Positions 40,025 to 47,768 of a stretch of 64,000 bases of DNA are shown here, one piece after another. The notes under the pieces are model-generated. The model saw only the letters and a program-made list of their open reading frames with translations. It had not been told where the DNA came from and ran no database searches. The first letter of the stretch is position 1. The number at the start of each line of letters is the position of its first letter. Source of the DNA: JACCZR01 sp035296565 (GTDB lineage: Bacteria; Actinomycetota; Thermoleophilia; Solirubrobacterales; Thermoleophilaceae); assembly GCA_035296565.1 (NCBI GenBank), contig DATHAQ010000052.1, forward strand, positions 1-64,000, read 5' to 3'. Made by a program: the position numbers and the translations under genes.

Positions 40025-40654
40025 TCAACCAGACACGGCCGCGGGGTCACCGGATGCGGTCTCGAGTCCTCCGCAGATGGTGTCCACTACCAGGCCCTTC
40101 GCGTGCTCAAACTCTTCCTCGGTACGCGGGAGGACATCGAAGATCCACGCGGTGAGGAGCTGCTCGATCGCGCCGTAGAAGCACATCGCGGCGAACTCGG
40201 CGGGGATATCGGCCTTGAACAGGCCCTCCGCGCGAGCAGTCTCCACGATTGCCGCTATCCCCTGATAGGCCTCGCGGATCTTCTCCAGGTGCAGCCGGCC
40301 GAAGGAGTTGGCCGCGCGGGTGACCTCGACGATGATCACCTTCATCAGCTCCGGCTCGTGGCGGTAGGAGTCGATGATGAAGCCGGCGACCGCGTAGAGC
40401 TTGTCCCGCGCGGGCATCTCCTGACGGTCGATCTCGGCGATCGCGTCGAGCATGATCTGCCAGCGCTCCAGGAAGAGCGTGTTGAGGATCTCCTCCTTGG
40501 AGTCGAAGTAGTGGTAGACGAGCCCGTAGGCGACGCCGGCCTCGTCCGCCACGTCGGAGACGCGGCAGTGGTGGAACCCGCGCTGGGCGAAGACCTGTAT
40601 CCCGGCGTCGAGGATCATGCGGCGCTTGTCCGCCGCCCGGCCGTCGGGGCTCAT
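40025..40654 (-). CDS. TetR-family regulator (FadR-like)
   Basis: Regulator of 209 residues. The helix-turn-helix is GFHHCRVSDVADEAGVAYGLVYHYFDSKEEIL (about 27-58), with IYxYFxSKEEIL as in Bacillus and Thermus FadR. The ligand domain (about 70-200) includes YHEPELMKVIIVEVTRAA-like helices suited to an acyl ligand. FadR-type proteins repress fatty-acid degradation until acyl-CoA binds. It overlaps the nitrilase stop (ATGA), so it is the second gene of an operon headed by an inverted repeat at 41552-41567 that it may bind itself. It could also control the beta-oxidation genes 14 kb away (speculative). Confidence 0.85.
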   Translation of the reverse strand: MSPDGRAADKRRMILDAGIQVFAQRGFHHCRVSDVADEAGVAYGLVYHYFDSKEEILNTLFLERWQIMLDAIAEIDRQEMPARDKLYAVAGFIIDSYRHEPELMKVIIVEVTRAANSFGRLHLEKIREAYQGIAAIVETARAEGLFKADIPAEFAAMCFYGAIEQLLTAWIFDVLPRTEEEFEHAKGLVVDTICGGLETASGDPAAVSG

Positions 40655-41484
40655 GCGGGCACCTCCTCCGGCCAGCGGTAGGCCGCCGGGACGCGGTTGG
40701 CCAGACTCGGCAGCTGCTCGCGGATCTCCTCCTGGCGCTCGACGTCGAGCTCGGCGGCCACGAAGCCCTCGCCCCCCTCGGCCCGGGCCAGGACCGCGCC
40801 CCAGGGGTCGACGATCATCGAGCCGCCGTAGCTCTCCTTGTCGCCGGCCGGCCCCACCTGGTCGGCGGCGACCACGAAGGCCTGGTTCTCGATCGCCCGG
40901 GCGCGCAGCAGGACCTCCCAGTGTCCGGCCTCTCCGGTGACCCGCGTGAACGCCGAGGGCACGGAGATGACGCGCGCGCCCCGTACCGCGAGGATGCGGT
41001 AGAGCTCCGGGAAGCGAAGGTCGAAGCACACGGTCAGGCCGAGCTCGAGCCCGCCGGCCAGCTCGGAGAGCACGATCTCGTGGCCGGGCTCCTCGCTCGC
41101 GGACTCGCGATAGCTCTGGCCGCCGACGGTCACGTCGAACATGTGGATCTTGCGGTAGACGGCATGGACCTCGCCGTCGGGCCCGACGTGCGCCGAGGTG
41201 TTGGAGAGCTTGCTGTGGCCCTCGCGGCGCTCGGCGATGGAGCCGGCGACGATGTCGATGCCCAGTTCGCGGGCGGTCTCGCGGGCCCAGCCGATGGTGG
41301 GGCCGCCCTGGAGCGGCTCGGCGCCGGCCTCGAGCGCCTCGAGCTCGCCCATGACGTTGACCTTCTCGGGCAGCACGACGAGGTCCGCGCCGTCGGCGGC
41401 GGCCTCTCGGGTCAGGCGATCGGCACGCTCGAGGTTGCGAGCGAGGTCTCCGCCTGAGTTCAGCTGAACTGCTGCTGCGCGCAT
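40651..41484 (-). CDS. Carbon-nitrogen hydrolase (Nit2/omega-amidase-like)
   Basis: Amidase of the nitrilase superfamily, 277 residues. The triad is visible: Glu in VVLPEKVNVMG (near 40), Lys in YRKIHMFDV (near 112) and Cys in LTVCFDLRFPELYRILA (near 150). The FDLRFPELYR motif is typical of Nit1/Nit2-type enzymes that hydrolyse omega-amides such as alpha-ketoglutaramate or deaminated glutathione. The C terminus has AFVVAADQVG and EESYGGSMIVDPWG. ATG with GAGGGAG nearby. The 5' leader carries copy B of the repeated element and an upstream TTGACTG inverted repeat. Confidence 0.88.
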   Translation of the reverse strand: MRAAAVQLNSGGDLARNLERADRLTREAAADGADLVVLPEKVNVMGELEALEAGAEPLQGGPTIGWARETARELGIDIVAGSIAERREGHSKLSNTSAHVGPDGEVHAVYRKIHMFDVTVGGQSYRESASEEPGHEIVLSELAGGLELGLTVCFDLRFPELYRILAVRGARVISVPSAFTRVTGEAGHWEVLLRARAIENQAFVVAADQVGPAGDKESYGGSMIVDPWGAVLARAEGGEGFVAAELDVERQEEIREQLPSLANRVPAAYRWPEEVPA

Positions 41485-41498
41485 CGGCTCCCTCGTGA

Positions 41499-41548
41499 GC
41501 GGCGGAGCACAGGCCGGGCGTTGGCCGGCCGAGCACCGCCCGCTCGAC
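41499..41548 (-). repeat. Repeated 5'-leader element, copy B
   Basis: Same ~45-bp block as copy A (36891-36940): GGAGCACAGGCCGGGCG is identical, the centre differs by CC to TT and one deleted C, and GGCCGAGCACCG matches again. It lies 14 bp before the nitrilase ATG, at the same place relative to the start codon as copy A. Confidence 0.55.
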
Positions 41549-41551
41549 ATT

Positions 41552-41567
41552 TTGACTGACCAGTCAA
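41552..41567. promoter_or_regulatory. Inverted repeat TTGACTG-AC-CAGTCAA
   Basis: Perfect 7-bp arms, 16 bp in all, about 70 bp upstream of the nitrilase-TetR operon and overlapping the Lrp stop. TetR regulators of acyl-CoA genes use palindromes of this size, so auto-control by the operon's TetR is likely. Confidence 0.5.
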
Positions 41568-42052
41568 TCTGAGTCTATCGGGAGGCCCCGCGGTGGGACA
41601 GGGGCCGACTGGACGATCGACGTCGTGGTCTGACCGTAGGGAGCAAAGCGGTCGATCACGTCCTCCAGGTGCTCGACGTCGCGCACATGCAGCCGCATGA
41701 CATAGCAGTCGTCCCCGGTGATGCGGTGCGCCTCGGAGACCTCGGGTGTGCGCTGGGCGAGCTCGGCCACCTTCTTCAGCTCGCGCGGCGCCGGGCGGAT
41801 GCGCAGCACCGCCCCCAGCCCGAAGCCCAGCGCCCGCGGGTCAAGGTCGGCGTGGTAGCCGCGGATCACGCCGCCCTCCTCGAGGCGGGCGAGGCGCTCG
41901 GCGACAGCGGGCGCGCTCAGCCCTATGCGGCGGCCCAGCTCAGCCAGGCTCAGGCGTGCGTCGCGCTGCAGCTCGGCCAACAGCCGTCGGTTGGAGTCGT
42001 CGACGGTGAGAACGCCGTTTCGCCGTCGATCATTAGTTGTTTCGGTCTTCAT
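41564..42052 (-). CDS. Lrp/AsnC-family regulator
   Basis: Feast/famine regulator of 162 residues. The N-terminal DDSNRRLLAELQRDARLSLAELGRRIGLSAPAVAERLARLEEGG (about 17-62) is the AsnC-type helix-turn-helix. The RAM ligand domain follows (HRITGDDCYVMRLHVRDVEHLEDVID, about 105-135, with the conserved GxxDY-like loop GDDCYV). It is divergent from the EamA exporter with 52 bp between, the usual arrangement for an amino-acid-sensing regulator and its exporter. ATG start with AAGGA; GATAAT upstream is a plausible -10. Confidence 0.88.
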   Translation of the reverse strand: MKTETTNDRRRNGVLTVDDSNRRLLAELQRDARLSLAELGRRIGLSAPAVAERLARLEEGGVIRGYHADLDPRALGFGLGAVLRIRPAPRELKKVAELAQRTPEVSEAHRITGDDCYVMRLHVRDVEHLEDVIDRFAPYGQTTTSIVQSAPVPPRGLPIDSD

Positions 42053-42104
42053 TCCTTCGTTGAGGATTATCCCACACGCGTCTACCCGGGCAACCTTCTG
42101 AGGG

Positions 42105-42980
42105 GTGCCTCCTCAGCTGCTCTTCGTCGTCAGCGCGGTCTTCCACTACCTGGGGCCCGCCTTCGCCGTGCTCCTGTTCGCGCGCGTGGACGTGTTGGGC
42201 GTGGCCTGGCTGCGGATCGCCTCGGCGGCCGTCCTGTTCGCGGCCTGGCGGCGTCCGGGCCGGTTGGTCGCGCGGCTGCGCGGCGAGAGGCGCGCGACGC
42301 TGCTGGCCTGGGGCGCGGTGCTCGCGGCGATGAACTGCTGCTTCTACGGGGCAATAGACCGTCTGCCCCTGGGCACCGTGGCGGCCATCGAGTTCCTGCC
42401 CGTGATCGCCCTGGCCGCGCTCGGCTCGCGGAGCCCGCGCAACGCGGCGGCACTGCTCCTCGCAGGCGGCGGCGTGTACCTCGTGACCGATGTGCGGTTC
42501 GAGGGCGGCGGCCTGGGGTTCGCGCTCGCCTTCGCCAACGCGGGGCTGTTCGCGGCCTACATCGTGCTCAGCCACCGCGTGGCCCAGCGCGGCGCCGGGG
42601 TGGACTCCCTGGGCGCCGCCATGCTGATCGCCGCCGTCGCGGTGAGCCCCCTCGCCGGCGCAGAGGCCCTGCCCGCCCTGTCGGACCCTCTCGCCCTCGC
42701 GGCCGGCGTGGGCGTGGGCCTGTCGTCATCGGTGATCCCCTACGTGACCGACCAGCTGGCGATGGCCAAGCTGTCGCGTGCGGCCTACGCGCTCATGGTC
42801 TCGCTGCTGCCGGCGACCGCCACGGTCATCGGGGTGGTGGTGCTGGCCCAGGTCCCCTCGCCAGCCGAGGTAGCTGGTGTCGCGCTGGTGGTGGCCGGCG
42901 TGGCCCTGCGCCGCGAGCGGCCCGAGGCCCGACCGATCTCCGCGGAAAGCATCGTCGAGGAGCCCAGCGCCGCGATCTGA
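42105..42980 (+). CDS. EamA/RhtA-type drug-metabolite exporter
   Basis: Ten-helix exporter of 291 residues with two EamA repeats. The first repeat has LLFVVSAVFHYLGPAFAVLLF and MNCCFYGAIDRLPLGTVAAIEFLPVIAL, the motif of RhtA threonine/homoserine exporters. The second has LSHRVAQRGAG and LMVSLLPATATVIGVVVLAQVP. The C-terminal 20 residues are cytosolic. Divergent lrp suggests amino-acid control. GTG start with GAGGGG immediately before it. The polysaccharide deacetylase gene follows 26 bp later with its own -10 box. Confidence 0.85.
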   Translation: MPPQLLFVVSAVFHYLGPAFAVLLFARVDVLGVAWLRIASAAVLFAAWRRPGRLVARLRGERRATLLAWGAVLAAMNCCFYGAIDRLPLGTVAAIEFLPVIALAALGSRSPRNAAALLLAGGGVYLVTDVRFEGGGLGFALAFANAGLFAAYIVLSHRVAQRGAGVDSLGAAMLIAAVAVSPLAGAEALPALSDPLALAAGVGVGLSSSVIPYVTDQLAMAKLSRAAYALMVSLLPATATVIGVVVLAQVPSPAEVAGVALVVAGVALRRERPEARPISAESIVEEPSAAI

Positions 42981-42993
42981 CCCGCCGAGGCTC

Positions 42994-42999
42994 TAGCTT
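42994..42999 (+). promoter_or_regulatory. -10 box TAGCTT of polysaccharide deacetylase
   Basis: TAGCTT, then CGCCCAG and GTG 43007 (7 nt), leaderless geometry in a 26-bp gap. Confidence 0.5.
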
Positions 43000-43006
43000 C
43001 GCCCAG

Positions 43007-43831
43007 GTGCGACCGGACGCCTGCACCTTCCGCCGCAGGCGGCTGGTCGCCCTCGCCGTCCTGGGATCGGTCGTAGCGGCCATCGCCCTGCTCGTGGGCT
43101 CGGGCCAGCCGCCCGAGCGCGCCGCGCACAAGCCGGCGGCCGCTCACCCCAAGCGCCGCGCGCCTGTGCCGGTGCTGATGTACCACGGGGTGGAGCCGCC
43201 GGTCCCGGGCGGGCTGCCCTACCTCGTCGTCCGCCCGGCGGCCTTCAGGGCCCAGATGGAGGCGCTCGCCGAGGCCGGCGGCCACGGGGTGACGATGGCG
43301 CAGGTGGAGGCCGCCTGGCAAAGGGGAATGCCGCTGCCGCCCAAGCCGGTGGTAATCACCTTCGACGACGGCTACCGCGGACAGGCCGACAACGCGCTGC
43401 CCGTACTGCAACGACACGGCTGGCCCGGCGTGCTCTACATGTGCATCGCAAACTTCCGCCCTCCTTCCGGGCTCAGGGAAGATGACGTCCGAAAGCTGCT
43501 GCGCGCGGACTGGGAGCTCGGCGCCCACACCTTCAGCCACCTCGACCTGCGCACGCTCAACGCTGCCGAGCTGCGCCACGAGGTCGGTGAGTCGCGGCGC
43601 TGGCTGGAGCGCCGCTTCGGAGTGCCGGTGACCAGCTTCGCCTACCCCGCCGGGAAGTACGGGCCGGCCGCGCTGAAGGAGCTGCGCAGGGCGCGCTTCC
43701 ACAGCGCCGTCACCGTCGCGCCCGGCCTGGCCCGCCCCGGGCGGCCCCTGGAGCTGAACCGCATCCGGGTGTCGTCGACCACCACGGCCTCGGTGCTGAT
43801 GAAGGAGCTGAAGCAGCTGGGATGGCGGTGA
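43007..43831 (+). CDS. Membrane-anchored polysaccharide deacetylase (NodB/CE4)
   Basis: CE4 esterase of 274 residues that removes N-acetyl groups from a glycan such as peptidoglycan. An N-terminal signal-anchor (LVALAVLGSVVAAIALLVGSG, about 14-34) places it outside. PVLMYHGVE starts the fold. VVITFDDGYRGQADNALPVL (about 118-137) carries the catalytic Asp pair, and GAHTFSHLDL holds the two metal histidines (HxxxH). FAYPAGKYG is a further conserved loop near 210. The next gene overlaps by 10 bp. Confidence 0.88.
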   Translation: MRPDACTFRRRRLVALAVLGSVVAAIALLVGSGQPPERAAHKPAAAHPKRRAPVPVLMYHGVEPPVPGGLPYLVVRPAAFRAQMEALAEAGGHGVTMAQVEAAWQRGMPLPPKPVVITFDDGYRGQADNALPVLQRHGWPGVLYMCIANFRPPSGLREDDVRKLLRADWELGAHTFSHLDLRTLNAAELRHEVGESRRWLERRFGVPVTSFAYPAGKYGPAALKELRRARFHSAVTVAPGLARPGRPLELNRIRVSSTTTASVLMKELKQLGWR

Positions 43832-44643
43832 CCGGCCTTCCCGCCCGCGGCGAGCGCGTACGCGCGCTGGGGCTTCCGCTGCCCCCGCAACGGATGCCGC
43901 TCCGCCAGGGCGCGCGGCCGCTCAAGCGCTGGCGCTACGTAGGCGTGTACGGGGCCGAGCTGATGCTGTGCGTCGGCGAGGCCCGGGTCGGCCCGCTACC
44001 CCAGCGCTGGTGGGCGGTCGCCCTCCCCGACGGGACAGTGCACGAGCACACCGGCGCCGGACGGGGCGGCGTGAGGCTCGAGCCCGGCCGCGCGGAGGTC
44101 GACTCCGCCGCGCTGCGGCTGTCGCTCTCCTTCGCCGAGGGCCACGGGGTCGAGACCGCCTCGCCGAGCGGCCGCAGTTGGATCTGGACTCGCAAGCAGG
44201 GCGGCGTCGCGGTCACGGGCACGGCCGAGGTCGACGGCCGGCGCTTCGAGATCACATCCGAGGGGGTCGTCGACGAGAGCGCCGGCTACCACGAGCGCCA
44301 CACCTCCTGGCGCTGGTCGGCCGGCGTCGGGCGGGCGGCGGGCGGCGAGCGCGTGGCCTGGAACCTCGTCGAGGGAGTGCACGACGCCGCCCGCGACAGC
44401 GAGCGCACGGTCTGGGTGGAGGGAGAGCCGCACGAGGTGGAGCCCGTCCCCTTCGCCCCCGACCTGTCAGCGGTCGGGGAGCTGCGCTTCCGGGAGTGGT
44501 CGGCGCGCGAGGACCACACCAACCTGCTGGTCTTCCGCAGCGACTACCGCCAGCCCTTCGGCACGTTCACCGGCCGCCTGCCCGGCGGGCCCGAGCTCAG
44601 CGAGGGCTACGGCGTGATGGAGTCACACGACGTGCGCTGGTGA
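43822..44643 (+). CDS. DUF2804 protein
   Basis: Protein of 273 residues, DUF2804 family. Conserved blocks include RYVGVYGAELMLCVGEARVGPL, AGYHERHTSWRWSAGVGRA, VAWNLVEGVHD and the terminal YGVMESHDVRW. The fold is beta-rich, resembling AttH/lipocalin-like proteins that bind or act on hydrophobic molecules. No catalytic residues can be assigned. The ATG overlaps the deacetylase 3' end by 10 bp, so they share a transcript. Function is unknown. Confidence 0.8.
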   Translation: MAVTGLPARGERVRALGLPLPPQRMPLRQGARPLKRWRYVGVYGAELMLCVGEARVGPLPQRWWAVALPDGTVHEHTGAGRGGVRLEPGRAEVDSAALRLSLSFAEGHGVETASPSGRSWIWTRKQGGVAVTGTAEVDGRRFEITSEGVVDESAGYHERHTSWRWSAGVGRAAGGERVAWNLVEGVHDAARDSERTVWVEGEPHEVEPVPFAPDLSAVGELRFREWSAREDHTNLLVFRSDYRQPFGTFTGRLPGGPELSEGYGVMESHDVRW

Positions 44644-44650
44644 AGCGCCC

Positions 44651-47269
44651 TCACTGACGGCCGCGGTCCCGGCCCGGTCCGCCGCGCAGGCGGTCTCGGC
44701 CCGGCCCGCCGATCAGCACATCCCTACCCCGGCCGCCGGAGAGGCGGTCGTTGCCTCGGTCCCCCCTGAGCCGGTCGTTGCCGCTGTCGCCGCCGACCCT
44801 GTCGTTCCCGCTTCCGCCTGACGCCCGGTCGTTGCCGCTCTGGCCCCGGAGCCGGTCGCGCCCGCTTCCGCCCGCGAGCCGGTCGCGAGAGGGTCCGCCA
44901 CTCACGCGGTCGTTGCCGCTGTCGCCGGCCACGCGATCCCGGCCGCTGTCACCGTTCATCCGGTCCTTGCCGCTCGCACCGCTGAGGCGGTCGTTGCCGC
45001 CGTCCCCGTTGATGCGGTCGTTGCCGCTCCGCCCCGTGAGGCGGTCGTTGCCGGTTCCGCCGCGCAGGCGGTCGCCGCCGCTGCCGCCGCCGACCCTGTC
45101 ACGACCGGAGCCGCCGGTGGCGCCGTCACGGCCGCTGCCTCCCGACACGCGATCGGCCCCGTTCTGGCCGAATAGCCGGTCGCTGCCGGACTCGCCGAAG
45201 ATCTGGTCGTCGCCGTCGCCGCCGAACACGACGTCGTTGCCGCGGCCGCAGCGGACGATGTCGTTGCCCGGGCCGGCGTCGACGCGGTCGTCGCCGTCGC
45301 CGCACAGGATCACGTCGTCGCCGGGAGTCCCGCGAATGACGTCGTCACCCGCCGTTCCCCTGATGGTGTTGGTCCGCGGGTTGTCGACCAGCAGCTCGAC
45401 GTTCTGATCCTGCGCCGCTCCCTCTCCGGTCCCGTCGCCTCCCTGCGGATCGTTGAAGGCGACCGCGTGGCTGAGCGAGCCCATCTGGGAGCTGCCGAAG
45501 CCCGAGGCGCTGGTGCCCGACGCGGGGATCGGAAGCGGCGCGGCGAAGTCGGTGAGCGTGCCGAACAGCGACAGGGTCCCGTCGCGGTTGTCCATGAGCT
45601 CGATCAGCCGGCTCTGCTGCGGCCAGTCCGCCGCACCCGCCGAGGTGTTGATCTCCCACCAGTTCGCGCGCGCCGGGCAGCCCTCGGCGGTGCCGCAGGC
45701 GAGCACCTTGTTCTCGTGCGTGTGGCCCGCGACGTAGGCGACCACGCTCGGGTGCTCGTTCAGCAGCGTGGCGAGCCCCTTGGCCCCCGGGCGGTCCTGC
45801 CCCTGGTGAAGCGGGGCCGACGACCGGGGGTCGAGATCGCAGCCGGGGTTGACGTCGTGGCCGTGCGCGTCGTTCGTGGTGCACGGCGACGCGGCCTCGT
45901 CGACGGTGTTCGAGTCCAGGCTCCGGATCGGGTGGTGGCCGAAGACCACCACCAGCTTGTTCTGGGCCTCCGCCCGCGCGATCTCGGACTCGAGCCACCT
46001 GAACTGGGGGTGGTCGATGTTGCCGTTCGCGGAGTCCTGCACCGTCCCCCCGTCGGAGACCGTGTCGACCGAGATGAAGCGGATGCCCGGCTTGAGGTCG
46101 CGGGCGAAGTAGGTCGCCGAGCCGCCCGAGGCCGCGTTCTCCGCGGGCTCGACGTAGGCGAAGCCGTGGTCATCGGGCTGGATGCCGGAGGAATAGACCT
46201 GCTTGAGCTGGCGCCGGTCGACGAACTGGCGCCTGGTGTCCGGCGGCACCGGGACGCCGGCCGCCAGGTCGACCGGGTTGTGCAGGAAGTTCGGGTTGGG
46301 GCTCTCGTCGGTGCCGAAGGGCAGGCTGGACGTGCTCTGCACGATCTTGCGGCAGCCGATGGCGACCTGCTCGAACAGGGCCGAGGCGTCCTCGTTGCCC
46401 TGCACCAAGCCGTCGTGGTTGCCGTTGGTGACGAAGGTCGGCACCAGGGTGGAGCCACGGCGCAGGCCCACCGGAGCGAAGGCCAGGGACTGGGCCCGGT
46501 CCATCAGGCCCGGGTAGCGCGGCCAGGCCGAGTACTGGCCGGCGGGCTGGTCGGGGTCGTAGTAGTCGGTCTTGACCCCCACGTCGTCGTAGTCCTGGAC
46601 GCCCGTGTACCGCGGGGCCTCCCCGGCCGCGCCGCCGGGGTAGCGGCTGGCCAGCTGTGTCTGGTCGAGCGCAGTGCACGAGGTCCCGCCGAAGTTGCCG
46701 GTGCCGCTGTTGAAGTTCTCCGGCACGGAGCGACCTTCGATCAGGTCGCGCACCCACGCCGTCTCGTTCAGCTGCTGGTTGTCGGAGTTGTCGCCGGTGA
46801 CCAGGCCGAAGTCCATCGCCGCACGGCGGCCGCCGGCCTGCTGGTGCGGACTCTGGCCCGTGAACTGGTTGAGCTGGCGGAACGAGAAGTCGATCGCCCA
46901 GGGGTGCAGCCCCTCGTGGGGACGAAAGGCCGCCGAAGCGCCCGGATCGGTGAACTCGACCCGTGCGGGCGACTCCTCGTCGGCGAGCTGGAAGTCGGTC
47001 AGCTGGGCGAAGTAGGAGAGCGATCCGCGGCGGCTCTGACGCCCGGCGAGAGCGGAGGCCGTCGGCAGCGGACGCACCACCCGCGGCGCGCCCGGCCCTT
47101 CGACCAGCGTGTTGAAGTCCGACCCGGGCGCGATCGGAGGCCCGCTGGCGATCGTGTGCTGCTCGGTGGTGTGCCCGAGGGGGTGGGCGTAGGAGATCCC
47201 GGCCGTGGTGGCCAGCGCGCATGCTGCCAGCGCGAGCGCCGTCCTTGTCTTCCCTCCCGCTCCGAGCAT
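44651..47269 (-). CDS. Secreted metallophosphoesterase with C-terminal RTX-like repeats
   Basis: Protein of 872 residues. Signal peptide (TRTALALAACALATTAGISYA, to about 30). The calcineurin-like domain (about 75-560) has FAQLTDFQLADEE, DFGLVTGDNSDNQQ, VTNGNHDGLV, VVVFGHHPIRS and VAGHTHENKV. The C-terminal 240 residues are about 26 nonapeptides of GGxGxDxLx type. The first ones are acidic (GTAGDDVIR, CGDGDDRVD), and the later ones are Arg-rich (GGSGRDRLR, GDSGNDRLR). Such repeats form a Ca2+ beta-roll after secretion. A good ribosome site (GAGGAGGGGG) precedes the ATG. The substrate may be a phosphate ester outside the cell. Confidence 0.85.
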   Translation of the reverse strand: MLGAGGKTRTALALAACALATTAGISYAHPLGHTTEQHTIASGPPIAPGSDFNTLVEGPGAPRVVRPLPTASALAGRQSRRGSLSYFAQLTDFQLADEESPARVEFTDPGASAAFRPHEGLHPWAIDFSFRQLNQFTGQSPHQQAGGRRAAMDFGLVTGDNSDNQQLNETAWVRDLIEGRSVPENFNSGTGNFGGTSCTALDQTQLASRYPGGAAGEAPRYTGVQDYDDVGVKTDYYDPDQPAGQYSAWPRYPGLMDRAQSLAFAPVGLRRGSTLVPTFVTNGNHDGLVQGNEDASALFEQVAIGCRKIVQSTSSLPFGTDESPNPNFLHNPVDLAAGVPVPPDTRRQFVDRRQLKQVYSSGIQPDDHGFAYVEPAENAASGGSATYFARDLKPGIRFISVDTVSDGGTVQDSANGNIDHPQFRWLESEIARAEAQNKLVVVFGHHPIRSLDSNTVDEAASPCTTNDAHGHDVNPGCDLDPRSSAPLHQGQDRPGAKGLATLLNEHPSVVAYVAGHTHENKVLACGTAEGCPARANWWEINTSAGAADWPQQSRLIELMDNRDGTLSLFGTLTDFAAPLPIPASGTSASGFGSSQMGSLSHAVAFNDPQGGDGTGEGAAQDQNVELLVDNPRTNTIRGTAGDDVIRGTPGDDVILCGDGDDRVDAGPGNDIVRCGRGNDVVFGGDGDDQIFGESGSDRLFGQNGADRVSGGSGRDGATGGSGRDRVGGGSGGDRLRGGTGNDRLTGRSGNDRINGDGGNDRLSGASGKDRMNGDSGRDRVAGDSGNDRVSGGPSRDRLAGGSGRDRLRGQSGNDRASGGSGNDRVGGDSGNDRLRGDRGNDRLSGGRGRDVLIGGPGRDRLRGGPGRDRGRQ
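44660..45361 (-). repeat. RTX-like 27-bp tandem coding repeats
   Basis: About 26 degenerate 27-bp units encode GGSGNDRLR-type nonapeptides of the metallophosphoesterase. Copies near the 3' end are more alike than those near 45300, indicating recent expansion at the C-terminal side. Confidence 0.75.
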
Positions 47270-47306
47270 CCCCCTCCTCGATGCAGTGCCGTGGCAAGGT
47301 AGCACC

Positions 47307-47768
47307 GTGACCAGGCAGCTTGCGGCACGTATCGGACTCGCGTACCTGGCCTTGTCGAGCGCCTACGTGGCGCTCTGGATCCTGCTGGCGCCGCGGGGTT
47401 TCTACGACACCTTCCCTACCGGCCCGGCCGAATGGGTCTCGCCGATCCCGCCCTTCAACGAGCACCTGCTGCGCGACTTCGGCGCGGCCGGGCTGGGCCT
47501 CGCGGTGTTGGCGCTGCTGGCCGCGGTGTGGCTTGAGCGGCGCCTGGTGCAGGCCACCGCGATCGTCTTCATCGTCTCTGCGCTGCCCCACTTCGCCTAC
47601 CACCTGACCACCACCGACCGCCTCTCGACCGCCGACAACCTGCAGAGCCTGAGCGGGCTGTTCCTCCCCGTGCTGGTGGCCGGCGGCGTGCTGTGGCTCA
47701 GCCGGGGCGGGCTTCGCGCTGGCGGGCCATCTGCGCCACCAGCTCCTTCGAGTGGAGCGCCCCGATGA
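47307..47768 (+). CDS. Four-helix membrane protein of unknown function
   Basis: Protein of 153 residues. Four predicted membrane helices: ARIGLAYLALSSAYVALWILL, FGAAGLGLAVLALLAAVWL, ATAIVFIVSALPHFAYHL and GLFLPVLVAGGVLWLS. Between the first two is GFYDTFPTGPAEWVSPIPPFNEHLLRDFG, whose FPxxxxWVxxxPPFNEHLxRD pattern recurs in unnamed actinobacterial membrane proteins. It is divergent from the phosphoesterase with 37 bp between. The GTG start is the one closest to helix 1. The last 70 bases overlap the convergent MerR gene. Confidence 0.65.
   Translation: MTRQLAARIGLAYLALSSAYVALWILLAPRGFYDTFPTGPAEWVSPIPPFNEHLLRDFGAAGLGLAVLALLAAVWLERRLVQATAIVFIVSALPHFAYHLTTTDRLSTADNLQSLSGLFLPVLVAGGVLWLSRGGLRAGGPSAPPAPSSGAPR

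Noticed and set aside
44660..45361. Direct repeats resembling a CRISPR array
   Set aside because: Period is 27 bp in phase with one open frame, with no unique spacers; they encode RTX-like nonapeptides.
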